Assembly: GCA_947044365.1 (NCBI GenBank)
Contig: OX345636.1
Coordinates: 1,135,501 to 1,199,500, forward strand
Source: Petrosia ficiformis
Lineage: Eukaryota > Porifera > Demospongiae > Haplosclerida > Petrosiidae
Reading direction: 5' to 3'
Length of the DNA stretch: 64,000 nucleotides
The translations under genes and the position numbers were made by a program. Shown piece after piece: positions 1 to 11,198 of the stretch (its first letter is position 1; the number at the start of each line of letters is the position of its first letter). The notes beneath the pieces are model-generated. The model searched no databases. It saw only the letters and a program-made list of their open reading frames with translations, and had not been told where the DNA came from.

Positions 1-790
1 AAAACCTTATCACCATATATACTTTGACAATTTTTTTCATCTGTTGATTTACTCCTATCATTATTACAAAATGGGCTATATGGATGTGGTACTCTTCGAT
101 CAGATAGAAAAGGGTTTCCTACACAACTGAAAAGTAAAGTTAAAAAAGGATTGAAGGTAAGAGGTGACAGTGGAACTGTCCAATGTGGAAAGCTAACTGT
201 AACATTGTGGCAAGATACTCATCCTGTTCTTATTATAGCAACAAATGCTCAACCTGATCTAACTGTACAAGTAAATCGTAAGAAGAAAGACGGATCTATG
301 GTATCTATATATAAACTGCCCTGAATCAGTTTCAAATTATAACAGGTACATGGGAGGAGTAGATAGAAATGATCAGATTCGTGGCTATTATCATGTGAGG
401 CTAAAAACCAAGAAGTACTATAAATATATTTTTTGGTTTTTGTTTGATCTTACTATCACAAATTCGTATATTCTGTCGTCAAATTTCACAAAACTGGGGA
501 TCAAAACTATTAAAGACTTCTGAGTGTCTTTAGAAAACTCTCTGATTGGAAATTATTATGGCCGAAAAAGACGAGGACGTCCATCCACCTCTTGCCCTCC
601 TAATAAAAAGGCTCATTTGGAACATTTCCCACTACGTGGTTCCGATAAACCACGTAGATGCTACTACTGTTACCACAACAGCCACACAAGAAGAGAAAAT
701 GTATGGCATTGTAAAGAATGCAATGTATTTCTTTGTCATAATGGCAGAGAAAATGATTGTTTTCGTAACTACCATATAAGCACACCATAA
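1..790 (+). pseudogene. piggyBac transposase C-terminal half, decayed
   Basis: Encodes the C-terminal part of a DDE_Tnp_1_7 (piggyBac) transposase, which cuts and pastes DNA at TTAA. Visible in order: the YFDNFF block with the second catalytic Asp (about 23-45), YGCGTLRSDRKGFP (about 79-120), the YNRYMGGVDRNDQIRG block with the third catalytic Asp (about 335-385), and a C-terminal cysteine-rich zinc-binding domain with CYYC, CKEC and a final C/H cluster (about 655-780). The frame breaks in the T-run near 40-50, again near 316-322, and is stopped by TGA at 522-524, where related proteins usually carry Arg (CGA to TGA). The last open stretch, 524-790, is only the tail. The gene cannot make an active enzyme. 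Confidence 0.88.
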
Positions 791-1150
791 CTACATAATC
801 TAAACTTATCATCACACATATCATTTAACATCATACACAATAATCTATATCTATTCTATTCTTGATAATAATAACCTAAATTCTTAACAAACATGGCTAC
901 TCATACTGATATAAACAATAGAGTTCTCACCTTGTGCAAATAACGCTAGAATTCTTTATTATTGGTTCTCTTAAGAGTCAACACTTACATCTGTCTTTCA
1001 GGTATCTCCAGTAACTGTAAAAGGCTTTTGTAACGGTAAATACAGTCAGAGCACTAACAACGTGCCAAGCCAATCTTTTTTTGGCTTTTTGAAGAAAAAA
1101 AATTTCGTGATTTACGGTATACGCCCACGTGCAATTTCGTTGTGAAAGGG
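1..1150 (+). mobile_element. piggyBac transposon, 3' part
   Basis: The right-hand part of a piggyBac element; its left part lies outside the window. It comprises a decayed transposase (to 790), an AT-rich 3' stretch without coding signal (791-1135) and a right terminal inverted repeat. Read inward from 1150 on the minus strand, the end begins CCCTTTCACAACGAA, and it is followed at once by TTAA at 1151-1154, the target site that piggyBac duplicates. Both boundary features are seen directly. The family call rests on the transposase motifs plus this end. Confidence 0.85.
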
Positions 1151-1154
1151 TTAA
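1136..1154. repeat. piggyBac right TIR plus TTAA target site
   Basis: Positions 1136-1150 read TTCGTTGTGAAAGGG. Their complement begins with the CCC(T/A)TT start typical of piggyBac ends. TTAA follows at 1151-1154. The matching left end is outside the window. Confidence 0.8.
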
Positions 1155-1817
1155 GGCTCGTTTGTTTATCATGATAATTATTAACTAAAATATTTCATAA
1201 CATAGTAACATTATTTATGTTAATTTTGTAATTTTAGGTGATGCTGTTGAGAAATTGATGAAACCAAGTCAAACAACAAAAGGTAATAATATATACTGGT
1301 CATGTGATTTATACTAATAACTATATTCATATTGATTATTGGTGACGTTAATGTACTTGAAACTTTAATTACTATAAATTTAATGTCACAATATAATTAT
1401 GTTCAAGTAGTTTATTTTACAATTGATATATAGTATGAACTAGTTGTGTCATCTGAAGTTAAGTTAATTATCGTACATTAAATATACAAGCATATCCCTT
1501 TATTGTTTCAATATAATAGTATTACTGTTACAGCATGATAATTATATCATACACACAATACACACTATTATATAATTATTATTTAAATATACTTATAATG
1601 ATGTTCCATATCATTAAGAAAAAAATTAGCACCACATTTAGCACAGTTTAGTTAGGATTGTAAAAGCCAGTTGTACTAACACCATAAAAAAGCCACTTGT
1701 GTCAACAGCATTGTAGTGTCCTTTCCTTAACTCTTATCTATTATACCACTTGCATCATATAGTATAACCTAATTATATTCAACATAAGTCGACATCTCCA
1801 AATCAAAAAATATCCTG
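1155..1817. other. AT-rich spacer with one possible small exon
   Basis: Between the piggyBac target site and the first LTR. A candidate phase-1 exon sits at 1238-1282: acceptor TTTTAG, 45 nt open, donor GTAATA, coding GDAVEKLMKPSQTTKG when the split glycine is included. It matches the phase and size style of the exons at 6.7-9.6 kb, so it could be an upstream exon of that gene with a retrotransposon in between. That is inference. A 20-bp block at 1622-1641 recurs at 6466-6485. Nothing else is recognisable. Confidence 0.3.
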
Positions 1818-2050
1818 TGTGGAATATGACTCACAATAATTAGTAATGATTGTTTTGTATAAAATATTATTGTAGTATTTGACATATTGTTTTAATTGTT
1901 GCAGTATCTTGTACGTCTGTCCAATTAATGTATGTAAGATAGACGGGTATTCTATATTTAGTACATTCTATATTTAGCTACCAGTAAGTATAAATATAAA
2001 TGATTTTGTTTTAGAAGAAATCTTTTGAGAGTTAAGTCAATATTACCACA
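1818..2050 (+). repeat. 5' LTR of the first Gypsy element
   Basis: A 233-bp direct terminal repeat, TGTGGA...CCACA. It pairs with 5860-6104. Relative to the 3' copy it lacks about a dozen bases near GTCCAATTA and has several substitutions. A usual TGG-type primer-binding site is not obvious just after 2050. Confidence 0.92.
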
Positions 2051-2068
2051 TTGTCACAGAGGTGTACT

Positions 2069-2757
2069 ATGGCCCAGTTACATTTACAACCTCCAGAATT
2101 ATTTAACTTTCGAAATTCGAATGATTGGCCAAGATGGATGAGACGCTTCGAACAGTTTCGTGTAGCATCTGGACTAGCTAACAATGACGCATCTAAACAG
2201 ATCAGCACATTACTCTACTGTATAGGAGAAAAAGCTGAAGCACTCTTACTATCAACAAATATTACTGAAGATGAGAGAAAGGTCTATGACACAGTCATAG
2301 TGGAACTTGATGCCTTCTTGAAAGTTCGGAGGAACATTATTTTTGAACGAGCAAGTTTAATAGAAGAAATCAACTTGAAGGTGAATCAGCAGAAGAGTAT
2401 ATCATGGAGCTGTACAAACTAGCAGAAAGTTGCAACTACAGTGATATGGAAACCGAAATGATTCGTGACAGACTTGTAGTAGGTAAAAGAGACATTGTTC
2501 TATTCCGACACCTACAACTTGATACTGATTTGACTCTCGAAACAGCCAAAAAAAATCTGCCAGAGAGAGGCAATAGAAGAACAGCAACAGGTCCTAAGAG
2601 GGACAAATGGAGACTCCATAACTTTGCAGCCTTTAGTTGTCCAGCCCGCCAGGAGTATATTGCAAGAATAGGCAGGAGATACTGCAAACCAGTTTGCAAT
2701 GGAAACCCTAGAGGCAAGACAAAACCATGCACTCGCTGTGGGAAAGGTGTACAACCT
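2069..2757 (+). pseudogene. Gypsy-1 gag remnant
   Basis: Starts at ATG 2069 just inside the 5' LTR. The first frame (to 2422) has the capsid-like block PPELFNF...W..WMRRFEQFRVASGL and FLKVRRNIIFERA. The reading then continues in another frame (2404-2760) with EEYIMELYKLAESC and MIRDRLVVGKRDI, so a frame shift lies near 2370-2405. A further shift lies near 2550. The zinc-knuckle start PCTRCGKGV is reached at about 2727 and then cut off where an inverted gag fragment begins. In the family, gag packages the RNA. Confidence 0.85.
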
Positions 2758-2762
2758 GATCT

Positions 2763-2915
2763 GTGCTGATCAGTTTAGATGCGTCGTCGTTTACTAGTCC
2801 AGATGCTACACGAAACTGTTCTGTGCGTCTCATCCATTTTGGCCAATCATTCGGACTTCGAAAGTTAAATAACTCTGGAGGTTGTAAATGTAACTGGGCC
2901 AGAGGACACCTCTGC
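2763..2915 (-). repeat. Inverted duplicate of the gag start inside the element
   Basis: Read on the minus strand, this block repeats the gag start at 2058-2210 with scattered substitutions: PLAQLHLQPPELFNF, then WMRR.EQFRVASGLVNDDASK. It replaces the expected remainder of the gag zinc knuckle. The copy and its orientation are seen directly. How it arose (template switching or later rearrangement) is inference. Confidence 0.85.
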
Positions 2916-2917
2916 AA

Positions 2918-5859
2918 CCAGCTCTCAATGCTTTACAAACCAAATTTCCGAGGTGGTAAATGAGAGCTACCTGGAAACAGCATTTCTGGACACAGTTTTA
3001 TCTAAGGATACCTCAGCATAGTTTGCTTCAATTGTTCTAAATGAATGTTAAACTGCCTTTAAGTTTGACACGAGAGCCACAGCTTGCCATCCCTTAAACG
3101 AGACTTTATAGCATTCTCAACAACCACTCAATGTTATTGGACAGTTCTGGGGAACATTTGCTCACAAGAACAAAAGAGTAAAACAGCTGACTTTTGTGAT
3201 AGATGGTCTGAAGACGAACCTCTTGGGACAACCTGCAATCAAAGCTATGGATTTTGTTTCTAGAGTGGATGCCACAATTGATTCAAAATCATTAATCATA
3301 GACACGTTTCCATCAGTCTTCCAAGGACTGTGTGACCTTGGAGAGGAATACGAAATACATGTACGTTTAAAGCCAGGAGCAACACCTCACGCTCTCTTCA
3401 CCCCTAGACATGTACCGCTACCACTTCGATTAAGGTTCAAGAAGAGCTTGGCAGAATGGAATCCATAGGTGTTATTGCAAAAGTGGATGAGCCTTGTGTG
3501 CTGGAATGGTGGTGGTGCCAAAGAAAGAAGGAGCTATCCACATTTGTGTAGACTTAAACCTCTTAATCAAAATGTGGACCGTCTACCGAAGGTGGATGAG
3601 ACACTAGCACAGATGTCAGGAGGCAAAGTTTTCTCCAAATTGGATACTAATAGTGGGTTTTGGCAGATACCTCCTCACTACCTTCATTACTCCGTCCAGA
3701 CGGTATTGCTTTAATAAAATACCATCTGGCATATCAAGCGCCCCCGAACACTTTCAGAAAAAGATTTGTCAAATTCTCACGGGCTTACAAGGAGTTCTGT
3801 GCCTAATGGATGATGTCCTCGTATTTGGAAGGGATCAGAAAGAGCATGACAAGAGATTGTTTGCGGCCCTCACAAAGATACAAACAGCTGGAGTCACCCT
3901 GAACCCAAGGAAATGTGAGTTTAACAAATGTCAATTAAAATATATTGGTCATCTCATAGATCAAAGAGGCATCCAAGCAGACCCAGTCAGGACGTCAGCT
4001 ATCAGGGAGATGAAGCCTCCAACAAATGTCTCAGAACTCAGATGTTTCATGGGAATGGTGCACCAACTGGGCAAGTTTTCCAGTAATCTGGTTGATCTCA
4101 CCCAACCTCTTCGTCAACTCCTCAGTAAAAATTCTACATGGATGTTGGGTCCCGCACAAGACAAACCCTTCTCTGATATCAAAATAGAGTTGTCTAAACC
4201 AGCAATACTTTCTCTTTACAATCCACAGGCACCAACAAAGATATCTGAAGATGCATCTTTCTATGGTCTGGGACCCTTATCGTTTGCATCCCGGACAATC
4301 ACTGAGACAGAATGCCGGTATGGCCAGATTGAGACGGAAGCCCTAGCTATCACATGGGCATGCGAAAAGTTCTCAACTTATCTTGGGCATGATGTTCCTC
4401 ATTGAAACTGACCACAAACCTCTGATACCACTTCTAGGAAGTAGGAACCAAGCATCTCGATAGTCTACCACCATGAATACTTCAATTTTGTTTACGTTTA
4501 GGAAGCTATGATTACACATCACACATGTGCCAGGAAAACTCCTTTATACTGCTGATATGTTGTCGAGAGCACCTGCCCCTATTGATGAAAATGATAGCAG
4601 ATTACAGGAGGAAACCGATGCAGTGATGGAACTCTGTGTCATTTATCAGCCAGCAAAGAGAGACTAGATGAATACTGGAAGTCACAAGCCACAGATCCCA
4701 TTTGCTCTTCTGTTATAACATTTTGCCAACACGGTTGGCCAGAGAAGAGCAGAATTGAACCAATTATCACACCATACTGGCTGGTTAGTGGTGAACTGAC
4801 ATTTGACAATAACAACCTCGTGCTCTATGGCAAATGTATTGTTGCTCCCAAAGCACTCCAAAGACAAACACTATTGAAGATTCATCAAGGCCATCAGGGA
4901 ATTCAAAGATGTCGTCTACTGCCAACACGTCGGTGTGGTGGCCTGGACTTCTCAGTGAAATCAACAACATGGTGAAGCAGTGTTCTACCTGTGCCAGAGA
5001 CTATAAACAACCTAAGTAGCCAATGATTCCATCTCCGTTACCTGTCTACCCATGGTAAAAAGTAGGATCAGACTTATTCCACTTCAAAGAAGCCAACTAC
5101 ATATTAGCAGTTGATTATTTCTCCAGGTACCCAGACATTTGTAAACTATCAAATATAACTTCCTACAGTATTCGTTGTAAGTGATAATGGCCCTCAGTAT
5201 TCTTCTCTAGAGTTTGCTGAATTTGCAAAAGAATATGGTTTCAACCATGTGACCAGTAGTCCTTACTTCTCACAGAGCAATGGACAAGCAGAAAGCACTG
5301 TACAAAGAGTGAAAAATCTTCTGAAAGACTCTATAGATCATCACATGGCCCTGCTGACATATCGTTCAACTCAGTTCCCATGGTGTAATCTCTCCCCAGC
5401 CAAACTATTGATGGGAAGACGAATTCGATCAAACATCCTTCTTATCAAAGCTAGTCCCAAAATGGGAGTTTTTGGAGGAGTTCAAAAACAACAACATATC
5501 TGTTAAAGAAAATCAGAAAAGAGTCTACGACCGTCGTCACAGGACCAGACCACTTTCTGTACTCTCAGATGACGCTGATGTATGGATCACAAGAGACACT
5601 CAACCAATCTCTGGCAGAGTGAATGCATCTGGTAACACACCCAGATCGTACCTAGTGGAAATACCCAGTAGACAGGTCAGGAGGAATCGCCATCACCTCA
5701 ACAAAGTGCCTGAAACCTTCCATTTATCATCAAGTTCCAACACCATCTTTCCTCAAGTTCCAACACCATCCTTCCCCAAATATCATCAAGACTCGGTCAC
5801 GAACAGGAAGTTTAATTCATCCCCCAGATCAATTCGGATATCCTCCTTGAAAATGGAGA
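2918..5859 (+). pseudogene. Gypsy-1 pol remnant (protease, RT, RNase H, integrase)
   Basis: Pieces in several frames. A degenerate protease follows 2930, with DTRA in place of the catalytic DTGA near 3069. The lead-in to RT is at 3196-3468. RT spans about 3560-4100, with FSKLD, then LMDDVLVFG where the family has Y(I/M)DD. RNase H has EDASFYGLG and QIETEALAITWACEKF to 4405, and TDHKPL follows in another frame. The integrase zinc module ends VWWPGL...QCSTC (4930-5000), and its catalytic core is visible as VVSDNGPQYSS (about 5176-5208) and SNGQAESTV (5276-5302). A C-terminal tail is at 5472-5888. At least five frame breaks or stops separate the pieces, so no polyprotein can be made. Confidence 0.88.
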
Positions 5860-6104
5860 TGTGGAATATGACTCACAATAATCAGTAATGATTGTTTCGT
5901 ATAAAATATTATTGTAGTATTTAACATTGTTGTAATTGTTGTAGTATCTTCTGCGTCTGTCCAATTATTGTAGTCCTTATAATGTATGTAAGATAGACGG
6001 CTATTCTATATTTAGTACATTCTATATTTAGCTACCAGTAAGTAAAATACGAAATGATTTTGTTTTAGAAGAAATCTTTTGAGAGTTAAGTCAATAATAA
6101 CACA
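5860..6104 (+). repeat. 3' LTR of the first Gypsy element
   Basis: A 245-bp direct repeat of 1818-2050. It is preceded by the polypurine tract 5849-5859 and followed by the TCCTG target duplication at 6105-6109. Confidence 0.92.
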
Positions 6105-6323
6105 TCCTGATTCATTAGTTATTTATTAAAGTTCAGTTAATGCTGTATAATAATTTTCTTGTATATAATAGTGCAGTAGTACATCCAGTAGCCCAGTCAA
6201 GTTGATGTCATATATATTAGATATGTCTATTTTAATATAAACTGTTATCAATTTACAAATCAACTATAATTATATCACTGAAAACATTACCATTGAGAAA
6301 CCAACTGTATAACTCATATATAT

Positions 6324-6389
<66 letters not shown>

Positions 6390-6718
6390 TTCAATCATAC
6401 TAGCACATAAACATCTGGAAATATACAAAACCAAACTGGTTTGTACATTTATACAGTAAGTGTACAAAATTAGCACCACATTTAGTATAGTTTAGTTCAG
6501 TTCCTCGCTTCCATTCACTTTTAACATGGAGCCTTACGAAACTGCACTCAACAACAATAGTGGAACACTTCTAGATGCTAGTGTGAACTGGCACTGCAAC
6601 AGTTGTAATATATGATTTGTGTTAATTTCTACCTCCATGATCTCTGCTCAATTGCTCAGTTTGATAATGTTCGTTTCATTACAATTACTGTTTTTGTGTT
6701 TTTATTCTTACAATACAG
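6105..6718. other. Spacer with AT microsatellite and possible promoter/first exon
   Basis: A long (AT)n tract fills about 6317-6386. A block at 6466-6500 repeats 1622-1656 (shared AAAATTAGCACCACATTTAG). An ATG at 6526 opens a 29-codon frame starting MEPYETALNNNSGTLLDAS. It may be a first exon of the coiled-coil gene with a donor near 6577-6581, but the phase match to the next exon is uncertain. Confidence 0.35.
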
Positions 6719-9581
6719 ATGAAAGTAATGACACCATTAAGAAGCAAGAAGATGCATCATCCTCACTCTTGGATAAAGATAAGAAGACATTCGAAGAATT
6801 TGAAACAGAGAAGGGTGAGCTACTTCTACGGATAGCAGAAGAAGAGAAAACATTACAACAAGTTTCAGGTAACTTGTGTTAATTTGAATTAAATATGTTT
6901 ACACTAGTATCAACTGCAAGTATTATTATATTATGTTTGTATGAATATTCCTAATCACAAATATTTATAACATGATTAGAAAAAAATACATTGATGGAGA
7001 AGCAAAAGGAATTGCTGGATACAGAGAAGAAACAGTTATCATCACTTTTGGAGAAACAAAAAAAGAAAACAGAACAACTTGAAACAGAAAATAAAGAACT
7101 ACTGTCACAGATAAAGAGAGAAAAGGAAACATCACAACATGTTTCAGGTAACTTGTACATCTTGTATGTTATAAAGTTATATCCCTCCTATACATTGTAT
7201 CTAATACACAATATGAACAGAAAAGAGTGAATTGATGAAGAAACAGTACCAAGCACTGGAGACAGAGAAAAAGAAATTATTATCTCTCTTGGAGAAACGG
7301 AGTAAGGAGTTACAACATCTTGAAACAGAGAAACAAGAACTAGTCTGTCAGTTAGAGCAAGAAAGAAAAGCAGTACAAGGTAATTTGTGACCAGGTCTGC
7401 ATTAATATTTTACCTTAAACATATATATTATGTGAGTAGAAATGACTGAATTGATGAAGCAGAACCAAACAATGGATACAAATTCAAATTCTCTCTCGGA
7501 GAAACAGAGGAAGGAACTTGAAACAGACAAGAAAGAACTACAGTTTCAGTTAGATGAAGAAAAGAAAGAACTACAGCGAGTTTTAGGTAATTTCTTGTAT
7601 TGGAAATGCAACTAATTTGGTTTCATAATCATACTGTTATTAATTATCAGGCAAGTGTGATATGTTAAATGAACGGAATGCTACACTTGAGACTGAATTA
7701 AACAAACATCAAAAGATTTCAGGTATTTTATTTGTGTAGTGTTAATAGATGATTTTGAAGCTATCCATACCAACATGGATGAGTACATATTCATCTTATA
7801 ATATAGTGAAGAGTGAGATGATAGAAGAACAGAATCAAAAACTTGAGGATGAGAAGAAAGCTTTACAATCTCAGTTAGAAAAACAGATGCTGAAACTTCA
7901 AGAATTCTCAGGTAATGAAATATTTTGTGAAATACAGTAATGAGAGTATAATGTTGGCAATAATTATAATAAATTATTAATACAGTTATGTTAGTCTGTG
8001 CTACCATGGTAACGATGTGATGTGTTTTTGTCTTTATTTTTGGCCTCTCAGGGGTGGATGCAGAGGGAGTGAAATGTTTAAGCAAAATATGCATACAATG
8101 TGCAAAATTTTTATTCCTGCACTTTGCATTTACATAATTATATATATATGTATATTTATATTTAAATACAACAATGCATGCTGATTGAGACACCAAATGC
8201 ATCTCGAGATCCACCTGGACACCCCTCTGAGGCTGTATCATTCATAGCGTAATTAGCAATAAATGTATGATATTTGATTGCACTAATATTGATTTGGTGC
8301 TAAGTACCACCTATTGTCTGTCTGTGAGAAAATAATTACCCTTTTTATTTTTATTGCCCGTATATAAGACCATCCCTGTGATTGCTTTTCTATGAGTTCA
8401 ATATTTATATATATATATGTAATATATTAAAAACATACAAAATATAGGACCTGAGTTTGTGTCCGAAGATGTGATATAGCCTGAGCCTGCGTGGGCTATA
8501 TCACATTCAAGGACACAAAACAAGGGTCCCATATTCAGTATATATGACCTATTAGCATACTCTATACAGTATACTGTATGATGGTGACCTCTCCTGCACA
8601 GTGTGCACATAGAAGGTCTATATACAATATATGTGACCGAATTTGCGAAAATCAGTCTTATGGGATAAAATTCCAAAATTGATTTTTTGTATTACCTGAA
8701 TAGAGTATTCAATTAGCTCCAGAATGATATATGATACATCCCAATCATGTAAAAGACAAAGCCACAGCAGGGGATTAAACCATTGTAGTCACAAATCCTT
8801 CATTTTGAGAAAAAAGCAATTAAATCAATTATTTAAGGATCCTACCAATTTTTTGTCACATTTATGTACTTAGAGGTTTTCCTTGATGCACATCAGGAAA
8901 TCTCTCATTCCTTTTAGTGATAGTTGCACTGCATCTTGCATTTCACCACATTTAATTTCAAAATTCTAACCTTGTAACAAATGACTATACCAAAGGTTAT
9001 AAAAATGACTATTATTCACATTTAGTAAAGCAAACTATCTAAGTTTCCATTTGCATTTCAAATGTTCAAATCTTGCAGTGATAATATTTTTGTCTCTGTA
9101 AAAGGTGTTTACAATTCAAGCACTTATTTATTAAATTGAAGTCATCCATTTTTTTGTAGTAGCCACTTACAATTTCTATTATTACTTCAGGTACCTTTCG
9201 TGGTATGCCACATGAGAGCATAGACTCTTCACCAAAGGAACAAGATAGTAAGTTTGTATAGTATTTATAGCACAGAAGGTGCATATTATAGTTTATACTT
9301 TCACTATAATCATTAGTTATACAAAGTGTTTGTATAAGTGCTTGATATCCCTTCACTTTGTTTTACGATAATTTTATTAAGTTATTATATTAATTAGCAT
9401 ATAAGCTTTAAATTATAATACATAGTATATAATTACAATTGTTCATGTTACAATAATGATAACAATCAGACAGGAACAATTTTATAACTATGTAACTACT
9501 TACGAAAATGTTTGTGTCTTTTAGGTATCCGCACTGATGTCCGACAAATTCCACAAGACATGCCAATAGAGGAAAGTGACA
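6719..9581 (+). CDS. Multi-exon coiled-coil protein, function unknown
   Basis: Eight exons are supported by AG/GT borders and an uninterrupted frame: 6719-6868, 6980-7147, 7221-7379, 7440-7586, 7651-7722, 7807-7911, 9191-9247 and 9525-9581. All are multiples of three and all are split after the first codon base (phase 1), so any exon can be skipped or duplicated without a frame shift. Exons 1-6 encode Glu/Lys/Gln-rich heptad-like helices with recurring LLEKQ, LETEK and KELQ blocks, each ending near a VSG/ISG/FSG turn. They look like duplicates of one ancestral exon. The last two exons are both 57 nt, acidic and Ser/Pro-containing (GTFRGMPHESIDSSPKEQDS and its neighbour). Introns are short (60-110 nt) except for a 1.3-kb one holding a MITE. 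The true first and last exons were not found. A structural or scaffold role is only a guess. Confidence 0.65.
8395..8640. mobile_element. Hairpin MITE, copy 1
   Basis: The core is a near-perfect palindrome. The left arm at 8447-8481 and right arm at 8494-8529 match over about 35 bp around a 12-bp loop, with GATGTGATATAGCC pairing with GGCTATATCACAT. A related copy with the same arms and similar flanking AT tract and TGGTGAC block lies at about 26024-26250. It encodes no protein. It sits in the long intron of the coiled-coil gene. Confidence 0.6.
8641..8790. repeat. Dispersed repeat, copy 1
   Basis: Shares a diverged block (AAAATTC.AAAATTGA, ATTAGCTC.AGAATG.TATGA, CATC.CAATCA) with 9610-9770. 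The two copies lie in the same orientation about 960 bp apart in consecutive introns. No coding signal; it could be SINE-like. Confidence 0.45.
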
Positions 9582-9609
9582 GTAAGTTTGAAATAATACG
9601 CGACTGTCT

Positions 9610-9770
9610 CTGAGGAAACCAGGCTATGGATCGAAATTTCAAAATTGAAAGTTTTTGTTTACCTGAAAAAAGTGCTAAATTAGCTCTAGAATGGTTTATG
9701 AGACATCTCAATCAAGATAAACACAAACCACAACAAGCAATTAAAACTTTTAAGTCATTAATTTTTCATT
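9610..9770. repeat. Dispersed repeat, copy 2
   Basis: The second copy of the block at 8641-8790, in the same orientation, just 3' of the last recognised coiled-coil exon. Confidence 0.45.
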
Positions 9771-11016
9771 TTTGACTGCAATTCAATTCCGTAAAGTTGC
9801 TTTAGCATGCCCTAGTGAAGAGCATAGAGGTCTCCAAGCCTCACTGAAAGTATCAATTGAATATAAGACACTATATAGTGAAGCTTTTTATGTAATAAAA
9901 ATGGTGGTTGCCAATGTATAACTAATAACTGTATACTTTCACTTGTATTTTATTTTAATCCATAAGCCTGGTCTTCTCATAGCTTGTCCATATATCTATA
10001 TTGTACAATGAGAGACTAAACTATACTTTTGATATATAATGCTAATCATAATAATTATAATTCTATAAGAATTAAGCCTCACTCACAAAGACAGAACAGA
10101 TGGTTACTGTAATCATTTTGCACGTCTCTGTCTGTCTATTACCAGCAAAACTGCAAACATTGGAGCATCAAACAAGGTATACTAGCAAACTTCAAAATAA
10201 CAATAGCCTTTCTTTAAAACTTTTCAGTTTAATGATTACTCTTTTACACCTTTCAGAAGACTGCTAGTAGGAAAACAAAATTGTTAATATTATAATTATG
10301 GAACAGAACTTGTCTTTGTTTCGCTTTTGAAACCTGCTTGAAATCAAGTACAATTAAGATAGTCACTATCCTAATTACACTTGATTTCACTGTGGCTGCT
10401 ACAACATAGAGTGCTGGCTCGAACCTAAAGGTCACTTTCTAGCTCCACCTATCATATTATTATTTTATTTATTTTCCCATTTTTTGCATTGCATTGGCAA
10501 CACGTACCACTTTTAAGTGAAATAAAAGAGACAACAATAATACTTATTAGTATTGTAGCCATTATCTTTTATAGTTAAAACAACTAGCTACAAGAACAAC
10601 TTATACCCATTAAATATTAATATTTGTTAAAAAATTATTTAATTATGATTTGTCATACGAACAAATGACTGTTGTGTTATCTCTAAACTTCTCCATACTC
10701 TTATATGAGATCTACATGGTATCACAATATTCAAAATGTGGAAGTACATAGGCTTATGTAGGTGTTACGTACACAAATATGTCATGTTTGGAAATGATGG
10801 TTTCAACAATTTGACTGTGCTAACCTTAGAAATTATATTATTGGTATGAGGACTTCAGCTCAATGTATTTATCTCACAAAGTCCACATGCTGTCTGTTTA
10901 TGGAACTAGCAGTAATCAATCCTGTGAACAATTATTATTGTATATACTTTGATTTGAATAATATTTTTGTGTGTGAAAACATTCTTTCGATATTTTAAAA
11001 AATACTATATATAGTC
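9771..11016. other. Non-coding AT-rich stretch
   Basis: No supported gene. A possible exon at 10144-10174 (acceptor ACCAG, donor GTATAC) is not a multiple of three and does not join the phase of the exons before it. Otherwise only AT-rich sequence is visible. Confidence 0.4.
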
Positions 11017-11160
11017 TACCGGTGTCAGACGGTGATTGCCCCCGGTCCAAAGACCCTAGGATGTTTGGACCCACGGTCCAATAATACTAATTTTTTTCTT
11101 GGACCCCTGTCTCAGTCTTTGGACCCCCACTGTAATTTCGTTTATGTGCTGAGTCAGAGA
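11017..11160. repeat. GGTCCAAAGAC inverted-repeat cluster
   Basis: GGTCCAAAGAC at 11044-11054 is inverted as GTCTTTGGACC at 11115-11125, and several further GGACCC/GGTCC words lie between. This GC-rich island contrasts with its AT-rich surroundings and may be a small foldback element. Confidence 0.4.
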
Positions 11161-11198
11161 TTTTCGATTACTTAAAAAAAAAGAAAGTACTTATCCTC

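Larger units (their letters stand above)
1818..6104 (+). mobile_element. Ty3/Gypsy LTR retrotransposon, old and defective
   Basis: A complete element by its ends. The LTRs begin TGTGGAATATG and end with CACA, and the element is flanked on both sides by the same 5 bp, TCCTG (1813-1817 and 6105-6109), the expected target duplication. Internal order is gag, protease, reverse transcriptase, RNase H, integrase, the order of Metaviridae-type retrotransposons. A purine tract GAAAATGGAGA (5849-5859) abuts the 3' LTR. The two LTRs differ by substitutions and small indels (233 against 245 bp), and all coding parts carry frame breaks, so this is an ancient insertion. It lies in or near the candidate intron upstream of the coiled-coil gene. 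Confidence 0.93.

Noticed and set aside
978..1172. Minus-strand ORF of 64 codons
   Set aside because: It overlaps the piggyBac right end and its TTAA; no domain.
6270..6479. ORF with a (YI)n run, and a similar one at 28945-29139
   Set aside because: Translation of AT dinucleotide repeats.
7681..8241. Minus-strand ORF of 186 codons
   Set aside because: It is antisense to well-spliced coiled-coil exons and an intron, with low-complexity text and no domain.
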